From: Trichodelitschia bisporula
Taxonomy: Eukaryota > Ascomycota > Dothideomycetes > Phaeotrichales > Phaeotrichaceae
Assembly (NCBI GenBank): GCA_010356995.1
Contig: ML996689.1
Coordinates: 833,228 to 897,227, forward strand
Direction: 5' to 3'
DNA length: 64,000 nucleotides
The position numbers and the translations under genes were made by a program. The notes under the pieces were generated by a model. That model made no database searches, was not told the origin of the DNA, and saw nothing but the letters and a program-made list of their open reading frames with translations. Shown one piece after another: positions 1 to 10,014 of this stretch. Each line of letters starts with the position of its first letter. Position 1 is the stretch's first letter.

Positions 1-793
1 ATATCCGAGGTCTCGCAGACTTCGTCTTTCGACAGCCCATTCAAGGCCCATCGCACTACGGAAATCCCCAGCTTTGCGCACTACAAGTCTTCGGGCGGCG
101 AGAATGGCGGCAAGCTGTTCCAGTACTTCATGGTTGGGACTATGGGTGCCGTCTCCGCTATGGGCGCGAAGGCGACTGTCCAAGGTGCGTCAATTGGGGT
201 CAATTGGGCGAGCACGACCGTCCTATCTGTCTACAAGCCGCCCGGACTATTCGTTTACCCCTAGGCTAACTCGAGCAGACTTCCTGGTGAACATGTCTGC
301 CTCGGCCGACGTCTTGGCGCAAGCCAAGGTCGAGGTTGATCTCGCTGCTATTCCCGAGGGCAAGAACGTGAGTTGGTTATAAGCCGGTGGGAGACACAGA
401 CACTGAGAAGTTGGCAGGTCATCATCAAGTGGCGTGGCAAGCCCGTGTTCATCCGCCATCGCACCGCCGAGGAGATCCAGGAAGCCGAGGATACCAAGTG
501 GGAGTCTCTGCGCGACCCCCAGCCCGACTCGGATCGCGTCCAGAAGCCCGAATGGTTGATTATGCTTGGTTTGTCTTCCGCTGCGGAATTGGACCATACT
601 GACTTTAACAGGCGTTTGCACGCATCTTGGGTGTGTGCCCATCGGCGAGGCTGGTGATTTCGGCGGTTGGTTCTGTCCTTGCCACGGTTCACATTACGAC
701 ATCTCTGGGCGCATAAGAAAGGGACCCGCCCCGCTCAACCTTGAGGTCCCGGCATACAGCTTCCCCGAGGAGGAGTCGGTGGTCATTGGTTAA
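1..793 (+). CDS. RIP1: Rieske iron-sulfur subunit of cytochrome bc1 complex (5' partial)
   Basis: This is the ubiquinol-cytochrome c reductase iron-sulfur subunit, which passes electrons from ubiquinol to cytochrome c1 in the mitochondrial inner membrane. The 5' end lies outside the window; reading starts in frame at base 1. I place exons at 1-184, 279-367, 418-568 and 612-793, giving 202 codons including the stop. The first exon encodes the tether and single membrane segment ([19 protein letters not shown]). The last exon carries both cluster-binding boxes, CTHLGC and CPCHGSH, which hold the two Cys and two His ligands of the 2Fe-2S centre and the structural disulfide. The three introns of 94, 50 and 43 nt have GT-AG ends and restore an uninterrupted family-typical protein. 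The identification is firm; only the N-terminal presequence is missing. Confidence 0.97.
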
Positions 794-1156
794 ATGCCAA
801 GCCTAATACCGCTATACATTGTATTCATAGACGCGTGAAGAGGTAGGGCCGCCAATGGATGTGAGATAGAGGGTGTCATGCGCCTGTAAAAATTCGGGGT
901 AGCGCTCAGCTCTGTCAATTGGATCTGCACTTCTGTCTGCTAAAACTGATATTCTATTTGCTACATTTCCACGACTCATCGCCTTCTTCAGCGTTACGGC
1001 TGTGGCGCATATGGGCAATCATAAGACGGTCTCGAGTCCATAGCTAGTTCATTGAGGCATAAAAACTCCTAGTTGAACCCACAAGGAGCCGCCGTGTTCA
1101 TGGGCTACTTACCGTCTACGGAACAATGAAGCTCGCGCGAAAAGTCGTACTTGAAC
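794..1156. other. Convergent 3' intergenic region
   Basis: This is the spacer between the stop codons of the Rieske gene (+) and adenylosuccinate synthetase (-). It should hold both terminators. I see no gene or repeat in it. Confidence 0.6.
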
Positions 1157-2927
1157 CTACTGGGGCGCCCGGGCTCCTTGACGATAGATCATGTGGTCGC
1201 GGTCGGGGCCCGTGCCGACATACTTGACCTAGGATCGGTCAGCTTGCCTCATGCCGTTTACGTCCGGTTGCTGAACGTACCGGGATTCCAGTGAAATTCT
1301 CGATGAACTCGACGTATTTGCGGGCGTTGGGCGGGAGGTCGTACCACGCGCGCTTACCAAAAGTAGACTGCTTCCAGCCAGGCAAGGTTTCATACTTGAC
1401 CTCGACGGAGTCCAGTGTGCGACAGTTGGCGGGGAGCGACTCGAGCTTCTCGCCCTGGAACCAGTACTCCGTGGCAACCTTGAGCTCGTCGAAGTCGTCC
1501 AAAATGTCAAGCTTGGTCAGGTTGAGCGCCGTGTAGCCGTTCACTTCGTGTGTGTGCTTAATGACCACCAGGTCGAGCCAGCCACAGCGGCGCTTGCGGC
1601 CGGTCTGGGTTGTTAGTGGGAGTTAAGATATTGGCTATAAAACACTTACCGTGACGCCGATCTCGCGGCCGACTTGCTGGAGCTTCTCGCCCACTTCGTT
1701 CAATTGCTCAGTGGGGAAGGGACCGCTGGGAAGAGTCAGTCTGCAAACGAGAAGGAAGACTATCGTCCGCACCTGCCGACACGAGTGGTGTACGCCTAGA
1801 GAGAACAATGGTAAGTACGTTCACTTCCACACTAACAAGAGCCCGACCTTCATTACGCCAATGACCTCCTTGATGGATCGCCAGTCCAGCGGAAGGCCAG
1901 CCAGGATACCGCCGACGCTGCAGTTAGACGACGTGACATACGGATAGGTGCCGTAGGTGATATCGAGCATGGTGGCTTGCGCCCCTTCGATGAGGATCTG
2001 GGCCTTATTTTCTTTGGCGGATCTCAGAAGCGGAATCTCTTCGACGATATACGGCCCGAGCTTAGGGATGTATTCCTATGAAGAATCAGACATGGCCATA
2101 GCCATACATTAGATGGAAATACTAACCCGGAAACGCGCAAGCTCGTCTTCGACGTCATACTTGAGGAGGTCACCGAAGCGCTTCTTGTAGCCGTCAGCCA
2201 GACGCCGAAGCTTGGCCTCGAGCACTTCGTATTCGAAGATCTCGGCCAGCATCAAGCCGCTACGGGCGGCCTTGCAGCTGAAGGTCGGGCTGCGACTATT
2301 AGATGCCTGAAGTCCTGCACACCTCGAACGTACCCGATGCCTCACACGTTAGAGTTTGCCCCGGATGTCACCTGAGCACTTACCCTTCTTCGTGGTCCCA
2401 ATGGAGTCCTTGCCGAGCTCAACCTCTTCCAGACCATCGACCGCTTGGAAGAGGTCGAAGTCAACGTGCGCTACATAAGTGAGCAGGGGTCACACGGGCG
2501 AGACATAACTTCGAACCTCGGTCACTCAGCAATATGCGACCTTCAGTGTTGAGGCCCTTCTCCTTCAATTGCTCAAGCTCCTTGAAGAACGACGGGACAT
2601 GAACAACACCTGGTGGGATTAGCAAGTCGTGTCATTCTGTTCAGTTTACCCGCAACATACATCCACTGCCGACCAAGTTCAAGCAGTTCGGGTTAACGAG
2701 GCCGCTGGGCAGAAGATGGAAGTCGTAGGTGACACCGCCCGTCACAATGGTATGGCCGGCATTGTGACCACCTTGGCCCCTCAAACAGAGCGAAACAGTG
2801 CTGGACAACACGTCGACGATCTTGCCCTTGCCTGGCTTACCATCAGCATGTTGGGACGCGGCTCGGCAATGAAATGCGTACCTTCATCCCCCCACATGGC
2901 ACCAACAACCAGCGTAGCTTCTGCCAT
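1157..2927 (-). CDS. ADE12: Adenylosuccinate synthetase
   Basis: The enzyme joins IMP and aspartate with GTP hydrolysis, the first committed step to AMP, in the cytosol. Spliced exons on the minus strand are 2927-2882, 2831-2661, 2609-2517, 2470-2384, 2340-2334, 2289-2127, 2075-1848, 1795-1773, 1725-1650, 1604-1281 and 1228-1157. They total 1290 nt, or 429 residues, the usual family length. Visible family motifs are the N-terminal P-loop-like GDEGKGKIVD, then [20 protein letters not shown] across the tiny exon, [20 protein letters not shown] and the C-terminal [11 protein letters not shown]. All ten introns have GT-AG ends. The 7-nt exon (2334-2340) and 23-nt exon (1773-1795) are needed to keep conserved residues in frame. 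The gene is head-to-head with the deaminase at 3437. The start is the first Met, at [12 protein letters not shown]. Confidence 0.96.
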
Positions 2928-3436
2928 TGCGTCCCTACACCTGTAGGAAGAAAACGTATAAAAAATCGGAGTGGGCGATCAATTCCTGATCCTCAGCATC
3001 AAACTAGATAGGAGATCACGAGGCAATTTGTGTGGGAATAGAGTGAAGTCGGAAGAAGGCTCTCGTTACTAAATTTCCTGCGGCTTGGCGAGATCTTCCG
3101 TCATTCCTTCAGCCGCTGGTCCGTCTTCGGCGGGGCAGTGAAGGCGAGGGGCCTACGGCCCTGGTCAACCTTACCCGGGTCCGCGAGATCCTAGTGGATT
3201 TTAGATGGTTGGCGGGGTGGGTTCTTTGATATCCAAGAGCGGTCAGGCGGCGTCTAACCGTCGCGTGGGCTTGGGACGCCACCCCCACTTCCCACTTCAG
3301 GCAAGCTGACTGATGGACGGGACGACAAGCTTGTTTCCAACCCACTTCTGAAGCCGTATTTCCAACCTCCCATCTTGCACGAAGCGTACCTTCGCGTGTA
3401 TCTTTGTACCAACCGCCCACCCAACATCGCCAAACC
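2928..3436. promoter_or_regulatory. Bidirectional promoter region, ADE12 / deaminase
   Basis: This 509-bp spacer separates the two divergent start codons. It must contain both promoters and 5' leaders. I could not assign individual factor sites by eye. Confidence 0.5.
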
Positions 3437-3955
3437 ATGGCGGCCTGCTCTGCCGAAGAGAAGTCACAACATCTCGTGTACCTTCGCCAGTGCCTTAGCC
3501 TCGCATGTCGGTCTCCCCCGAAACCAACCAACTTCCGTGTCGGCGCGTTGCTGGTCGACCAGCGCACAAACAGCATCATCACCACCGGTTACACTCTGGA
3601 GCTGCCAGGGAACGTGCACGCGGAACAGTGCTGTCTGTCTAAGGTAGCGGCTGCTCACGACCTTCCCGAAGAGCGCGTCGGCGAGGTACTACCCGACAAC
3701 ACCGTCATGTACTCCACCATGGAGCCGTGTGGCGAACGCCTGAGCGGAAATCTGCCCTGCGCCGAGAGGATTGTGCGTGCGAAAAAAGTACGCAAGGTCG
3801 TGTACGGTGTGCGGGAGCCGTCGACGTTCATCAAGGAGAGCAAAGGCAAGAGGATGATGGATCAGGCTGGCATACAATGCGTTTTCGTTTCCGGCCTAGA
3901 AGGGGAGATCCTGGCGACAGCTATAGAAGGACACAAGAATATCTTATACACATGA
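3437..3955 (+). CDS. DRAP deaminase-like cytidine deaminase-fold enzyme
   Basis: The single-exon gene encodes 172 residues starting MAACSAEEKS. It has the zinc site of the cytidine deaminase superfamily: His61-Ala-Glu63 (HAEQCC) and Pro97-Cys98 followed by a second Cys at 108 (PCGERLSGNLPC). The nine-residue spacing between the two cysteines fits RibD/Rib2-type deaminases, which deaminate the pyrimidine intermediate of riboflavin synthesis, better than the short PCxxC spacing of cytidine deaminases. The downstream segment IVRAKKVRKVVYGVREP also matches that group. In yeast the activity sits in the C-terminal half of Rib2 behind a pseudouridine synthase domain, which is absent here. Function in riboflavin synthesis is inferred from the family; another nucleotide or base deaminase is possible. 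Confidence 0.82.
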   Translation: MAACSAEEKSQHLVYLRQCLSLACRSPPKPTNFRVGALLVDQRTNSIITTGYTLELPGNVHAEQCCLSKVAAAHDLPEERVGEVLPDNTVMYSTMEPCGERLSGNLPCAERIVRAKKVRKVVYGVREPSTFIKESKGKRMMDQAGIQCVFVSGLEGEILATAIEGHKNILYT

Positions 3956-5889
3956 TACTTGGTATGTTCTCTTTGCCGTGGGTGAGTCCTCGTTCCTAAT
4001 GCGGGAGAAGATGGCTGCCCTTTTCCGCTCATTGCTGCCCAGCAATGAGGCGTACAGCCGAAACCCAATTATCTGGTCGATGTCACGGTATACTGCAGAT
4101 TTGGTTTTCGGCTCCTTCCTGCGGATTTCGGAACAGGAACAAACGCCGGTGCGGTCACTGCGTTCAAGCGCCTCAATTCCTGGCGGAGAATGGCGTTAGC
4201 AAGGTTTCCCCGGTTTTCTCCATATCTGATCAGCATCCTCTCCACACTCATTATGATCGCCAACTGCGCGCTTTGAAATTATTTGCGGAATCACGTTTTG
4301 GAAGCCGTTGTCCGGCAGTTCTCTGTTTCACTTGTCCTGCAGCTTCACGATCTTGTTTCCATCGCGAGAGGTCTTCGGATGTCAGATCTGGCTACAATCT
4401 TGAAGAGCCTTGTTACTTGGATAACGAGGCTGACGAAATGAGTGTTTCTCTGCATATCACCCTGATAACATATCGCGTCTTGAGGTACGTCTTTACTGGA
4501 TTCCGCCGTCTATTTCTTCAGGGAAGAGGCGTTTGATCTCGGAAAAGGCGTTCTGAAATGCGTAATTGGAGACATTGACCATGGTCTCCGGTCCCTGCCT
4601 GAACAGTCCGGCTAATCCATTGCGCTTCATACTGCTTCTTGCCCTTGGCGAAGGCGGTTGGTCCTCGAATTTTGCGTCGTCGGGCATATTTCGGCTTCAC
4701 AGGCGAAGGATATCTGGTAAAGACGTCTACAAAGTTACCCAAGATGACATGCGCTTTAAGATCTAGTGACAAGCCGGAGGAGACGTTGATTTGCCCACCT
4801 GGACGACGGGATATGGATGGTTATCAGAGATCATCAAGGGCCGCATGCTGACATTTCGGAGAACTTACGTGTGGACCATTCGGACACCCACATCCTCATC
4901 AAGTCTTCCTGCCTTTCAAACCGGAGAATGACCGTCATTCATCAGCTGTCCATCTTTGCCGATCTGCCCCCCAGCTTCAAGGCAAACTCACTTGTCCAGT
5001 ACCGATTTCTTCGAGAACCGACGGTCATCAGCGAGTAAAGGGTTTTGTGTTCGCGGTATAATTCTCGCATGCTCACAGAATTGACAGTTCTAGCTTCGTA
5101 AGTACTTGTACATTGTATGAGGCGCAAACTTCACTGAGCACTCAGATATGCCTCCCTCAGTTGGTGGACCGGCGATCTTGGCAGCGACTTCAAGCTCGAA
5201 GGTCTCCTCTATGTTGTCAACCCTTTCATCAAGCCCAAAATTCCTCCGTCGCAGCCCAAAAGGAATTGATCTTGAGGACCTTTCCCCAGGAGATCTGCGA
5301 AGAGGCAATACAATCCAGATTAACATCCGGGTGCGACCCAGCTGTGAAAATATTGGACCAGAACGTTGTACTCGAGGTTGTTGGAAATATCCTGTCGGGT
5401 AGTTACAGTCAAGGCCTTTGGCAACGATGCCATTCTCGACTCAGCCTGCTTTTCAGCCACGAGATGCCGTTGGGGCTGTGGGGGTCATGTTGCTTTATCT
5501 TTCAGAGACTCTTAAGCCACCTGGTTCCTACCGTAGGCAAGTCGTACATCCGTACACGTAAAGGATTCAACTCATCACCCCTGCGTGACGTCTACGCAAA
5601 GTTCCGCCGCAATTTAAGCATCACGAGAATCGAACCTTGGCAAGCCCGCAAGGCTGATTTTCCTTTCAGCTGAAGCCGAATTGGGACAAGGAGGTGGCTT
5701 CGATCTCGCTCCCCCGCGTTATCATTGGCAGTTGCAAAACGGTGCGGACGCATCTCCGTGGCTGTGGACAATGTGTCGTATTCCACTTCATCGATCAAAA
5801 CAGTTATAAGTCTTCGACATCACTTCCGCAGTTCCTTTCAGCTCATTAGTTATCCTAAGTCCTGTCAGTCTTTCCCGGAATTTGCAAAA
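3956..5889. other. Region without a confident gene
   Basis: About 1.9 kb between the deaminase and the secreted Cys-rich gene. Open frames of 60-190 codons lie on both strands and overlap one another, for example plus 5113-5673 and minus 5090-5326. None shows a recognisable domain, and I could not build a multi-exon model that I trust. It may hold a diverged or decayed gene at about 4490-5460 on the minus strand. Confidence 0.4.
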
Positions 5890-6515
5890 ATGCGCGTCTC
5901 AAGCATGTTCACGTCGCTCCTTCCGCTCGCTCTCCTCGTCCCTTCCCTTCTCGCCGCTCCCCTCGCAGACGCTCCTGTTGATCTCGAGCGCCGCCGTAAG
6001 TCTACTTCTAACCGCACCATAGCTTTAACTGACCTCCAGTCCCTCCGGTGCACAACGACCCCGACTCCTGCGCCGCCGGCCTCGTCGACTGCGGCAGCGC
6101 CTGCTGCAGCGCCGGCTCAAGCTGCACCGCCAACGGCCTCTGCAAACCACCACCTCCTCCGCCGCCCCCGATCCCGGGCAAAATCAGCGTGACCTACACG
6201 GTGGACCCGAAAGGGCGGCCGTGCGTGATCAACATCCACGGTTCGGGGTTCAACACGACGTCGGATCTGGAGATCCAGATGGTGGAGACCAATTTCATTT
6301 CGAACCCGTGGTCGAAGCTACGCATGACGGCTCATAGCTTCGACTTTAATACTGGGTGGTGCGATTGTACGAAGACGGGGAGGAGAACGAGTGCGACGGA
6401 TGGGAATCCGGCGAATGTGTTTGCGTGGGATGATGCGTGGATTGCGACGCAGCCTACCTTTGATCATTTGCCTGGGATTCCGGTCAGGGTTACTTCTACT
6501 GGGGTTTGCCCGTAA
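5890..6515 (+). CDS. Small secreted cysteine-rich protein
   Basis: Exons 5890-5995 and 6040-6515 join into a 193-residue protein. It begins with a clear signal peptide (MRVSSMFTSLLPLALLVPSLLAAP) and an ERR site that could be a dibasic processing point. A compact cysteine module follows, spaced C-x6-C-x3-CC-x5-C-x5-C, then a run of eight prolines. The C-terminal domain of about 115 residues has four cysteines, including the pair in WCDC, and ends GVCP. The short cysteine module is of a kind common in secreted fungal proteins; I do not recognise the C-terminal domain. The protein should be exported and could be a wall-associated or effector-type protein, but no activity can be assigned. The 44-nt intron has GT-AG ends and preserves the frame. 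Confidence 0.75.
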
Positions 6516-6932
6516 AGGGAGTTGGTGATTAGAGATGTGAAAGGAGTTTGGGTGTTGAAGCGGTTTCTGGAAACAGGTGTTAGAGACTGGAGTCTGCCCT
6601 TTTGGGACCCTTCAATGGTGCAACCACTGTTGTTCACTATCCTGAGACCACAATGTCAAGGGGTACACTGAAAGACAACGGAAATCATATAATCAAAGGG
6701 CGGGAAAGTATGTCTGAGAGGATACTATATTCAGTCAGGAAGCCTCTATTCTTTAAATCTTTGAGCAAAGTGAGTTGGTGCTGCCAAACGATGGTGATGG
6801 TATGCTAAGGCCTTTCAACCGCGGGGACCACGTATTACGATGAGGACCCAACTTCGGAAATCTTATGGATGCGACACGCCGACCAGGCTATAAGAGTACC
6901 GTAAAGTCAAGTTCACTTTACGTTTCTCAAAT
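6516..6932. other. Intergenic spacer
   Basis: This is a 417-bp spacer between two plus-strand genes. It should contain the terminator of the secreted protein and the promoter of the next gene. No repeat or RNA gene was seen. Confidence 0.4.
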
Positions 6933-7756
6933 ATGCTCTTTTCCCCTTCATCTCCTCCAGCAGACCCCGTCATCATAACACTACTCGCAATCCTCTCCCT
7001 CGTCGCCTCAACAGTATGGACCAAAACTCTTCTAATTCGGTCTCGTCGCGGCCTTCCGAACAGCCCAAATCTACTTCAACGAGAGGAGAAGCTGATGCCG
7101 GGTCATGTCCGCCATCATCAGTAAGCGTGACTACGAGCGAAGTTTGGGTTTGGCTTAACGATATTGAGGATAATGACTGCCCTGAGTAGCAACCTTGGCC
7201 CATCGGCCGAGAGTTCCAACTGACTTGAAGGAGCAGTGAAGGGGGCTCTTTGGAGCCCTTCGACATTCCAGCTGTATCGAAACCCACGATAGAGACACCG
7301 CCGCGCGCCGAGCCCGTTGCTAAACCGAACACCCCGCACGCCCAGGTATGGGAACCCGTGCCGGGAATCACACCCGCCAACCCCGTTTTCGCTCTGACGG
7401 GGCCCAGCCCGGGTCTGTTCAACGGACTGACACGCCCAACAATCAAATGTGAAAGAATCGAAGACGGCTGGCGGTTGGTAGATCTGCGCCCCGGGCCGGA
7501 GGTCCCAAATATGGAGGCGTCCAGTGACTCCACTGGCTCGTCTTTCGATCTGGCATACACGGAAACCGATGTTGACTACGTGGAGTTCCATGTCGAACAC
7601 GTGGAGGAAGGTGAAAGTCGCGGTAGAAGTCGCTCTTCCTACTGGAAGGACCTTGGAAGTGAAGCTCTTTTGCTGTTCGTCTCGGCCATGAAGCGTCCTC
7701 GCGTTAACCTTAGCTTTCGTGATAAGGGACCGTTTAAACCTCCCTACTCGATCTGA
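6933..7756 (+). CDS. Unknown single-pass membrane protein
   Basis: The model has two exons, 6933-7120 and 7237-7756, and gives 235 residues. The donor GTAAGC at 7121 and acceptor GCAG at 7233-7236 join in frame. The N-terminus has one long hydrophobic segment (PVIITLLAILSLVASTVW) followed by basic residues (KTLLIRSRR), so it is probably a signal anchor with a soluble C-terminal part. That part is rich in Pro early on and in acidic residues later (TETDVDYVEFHVEHVEEGE). I recognise no domain. A competing start at 7016 (MDQNSSNSVSS) would not keep the frame across this intron, which favours the 6933 start. It could be a lineage-specific protein. Confidence 0.5.
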
Positions 7757-8057
7757 TGCGGCAACATCACTCTTGATATCGGCATGCCGGTCGGCCCAAA
7801 TTCATGGCTCCGGTTGGCGGGACGTGAGGTCAAATCGAAGTCGAGGGCCGTTGTTGCGAGGTTGTGTTTGGATACATGCCATAACTCGGAGCGCGACGGT
7901 ATTAAAAGGGAGTAATGACATTGGAACGCGTTCTTAGACATGTCAGCCTTGCTGCCCGTCTGTAGCTCGCTAGCCAGTTACTTTCAAGCCAAATACAGAA
8001 CTGCCCTTACATCTTCTTCACATGCCACTGTCGCTCCACGTGCCTGCCTCCAACAAG

Positions 8058-8521
8058 ATGTCAGGAAACAATAGCCGTCAACCCGTGATCAGATCTATAA
8101 TCTCCAATCTCATGCTCCGATCTGCAGTACTGAGATCGCAAGCCACCCCCGAAGAGCTGTCCCGCCCAATCTCGTATATTGCCCCGCGTGATGTGTGTCT
8201 GGTAGTCGGTAGATTGGCCTCCGCTGGCCCACGAAACAGCCGAGCTGGACCCGGGAAACTCCCCTGCGGTAAAGGTCCTAGCTCGTAAGTGTTCTCGGAA
8301 CTTCAACTGACGGGCTTCATTTGCTCTGCTGGGCATCTGATTCCGAAGCTCACCTACCGATTGGACGTTGCAAATCGGATCGCGATCGGACGGGTGACGT
8401 CCCGGCATTCGGAAGGGGCTTGCTTTCGAGAACATCTCCGTTGTTGGATAGTGCGTATGGGTCTTGGGAAGACGTGGAATGCGTTGCCTCACCTCCACCA
8501 TACCAACCTCGCATAGCATGA
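8058..8521 (+). CDS. Possible small unknown protein (three exons)
   Basis: A tentative model joins 8058-8084, 8206-8284 and 8349-8521 into 92 residues, MSGNNSRQP at the start and SPPPYQPRIA at the end. The second intron is well supported (donor GTAAGT at 8285, acceptor AAG at 8346-8348) and keeps a natural-looking frame (ELDPGNSPAVKVLA, then PHLPIGRC). The first intron uses a weak donor (GTGATC) and is a guess; an alternative upstream Met at 8022 reads into a different frame. No domain is recognised. It lies just beyond the 3' end of the minus-strand gene that ends at 8624. Confidence 0.35.
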
Positions 8522-8623
8522 TAGCTTCACGCTCTCACAGAAACCACAAAACTAATCGCGAAGAACCCCATCTGAATTGACCCTTCTAATCCACGCTATG
8601 TACACACACCACCAACCCCCTCT

Positions 8624-10014
8624 CTACGCAACCGCCTTCTTAACCCTCACAAACATAATCGCAATCCCCATAACATTGCTCTGCGCCCCATCCTCATGCC
8701 TCATCCCCTTATACTTATCATAGTCATAATACCCCTTCAAATCCCACGCCTGCCCCTTCTTCACCGTCTTAACCAGGAAGCTCGGGCCTGCGCAAATCGA
8801 CATGTGGCTGATGTGCTCCGTCGCGCTCGCGTGATGCCCCCCACCACCCATCCCCGGCTTCGTGTTGATGAACGCCGGGTCCCCGCCGTAGGTCGCCTTG
8901 CTGTCGCACGCCAGCTTGCCGTCCGCCTCGAGCGTAATCCTGTCCCCGCCATCGTGCAAATGCCCCGCCGCACCGAGCACCTCGCCGTCGAAGTTCGCCG
9001 TCCAGCGCGGCGCAGTAATAACGAACTGACCATCCTGCTTCGGCGCCTTCACCTCGCTAGTCAAGCACTGTGCCGCATCGAACCACACCGGGCGCATCTC
9101 ATCATACCCCGCGGGATGCCCGTTGAGAATGTCGTACGTGATAGTCAGGTACACAACCTTGTCCTCCATGTTCTCGTTCATCAGGTCGACGATGAAGGCG
9201 AACTTGTCCGCGGGGCGCAGGAAGTAGCCCACGTTCTTCTCGTTCCATTTCGGCATGAAGGCGGGCGTGCGCTCGTTGCCGCTGCTGAACAGCCGCTCGC
9301 TGCCCTTCGGGCTCGATCCGATGAGCATGTGCGGCAGCGAGGTCGCGTTGTTCAGGCACGTCGCGTCCTGGCGGCCGGGACCGACGTTGAACAGCACGAA
9401 CTGTGCCCATAATTAGCCCCTTCCCCAATCCCTCCCACCAAAGGGGGTTCCAGGCAAACCCACATGATGCAACCACATCCCCGTATCAATATTCGCATTA
9501 CTCCCATCCGGATACTCCAGCCCCGCATTCAGCCCCAAAATCGTACACTCCCCCGCACACGGCTTATCAATCTTCTGATCCGGGTAGTTCCACAAAGCAC
9601 CCGCCTCGCCGATCGCGTTCTTGTGCCCCATGTTCGGGACCTTGTACGGCCCGTAGCGGAGCTTGATGGTCTTGGAGCCGGCGATGTCGGCGATGCGGGC
9701 GGGGAGGTTGACGACGCGGGGCGCGGCGCCGGCGGGGTCGGGGACACGGCCGTAGCCGGCTGTGAGGGTTAGTGGTTTCCGAGGACAAAGGGGTAGGACG
9801 CACAGTTCAGCATGCCGGTAACAAGTCCCGCAATCATGTTTCCCCCACCGCTCTTTGGGCGGGGCGCGGCACCGGAGCCCTTGGGCGCCGCGCCGCTGCC
9901 CTTAGGCGTCTGTCGGCGCTCCAGGAAAGGTCCGTAGGAGCCGTCATTGTCAACAACGGGGAAGGCGGCGGCCGAGCCGACGAGGGCCAGGAGAGCTAGA
10001 GAGAGCGACTTCAT
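8624..10014 (-). CDS. Secreted conserved fungal protein, PHM-like features
   Basis: Exons on the minus strand are 10014-9804, 9759-9464 and 9400-8624, giving 427 residues. The N-terminus is a signal peptide (MKSLSLALLALVGSAAAFP), followed by a low-complexity stretch repeating PKGSGAA. The core has MWLHH at the second exon boundary, FNVGPGRQDATC, VDLMNENMEDK, and AGHLHDGG. His-rich HH and HLH motifs in a secreted beta-rich protein recall the peptidylglycine monooxygenase copper domains, but I see no full signature, so this is only a resemblance. The family appears to be widespread in ascomycetes as uncharacterised secreted proteins. Both introns have GT-AG ends and are 44 and 63 nt long. Function is unknown; a copper-binding or oxidative role is a guess. 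Confidence 0.78.

Noticed and set aside
5620-5645. tRNA B-box-like GGTTCGATTC on the minus strand
   Set aside because: The flanking bases do not form a T-arm stem and no A-box or acceptor stem fits.
8696-9412. Plus-strand frame of 238 codons
   Set aside because: It is the antisense shadow of the secreted protein gene, whose minus-strand frame has a signal peptide, family motifs and proper introns.
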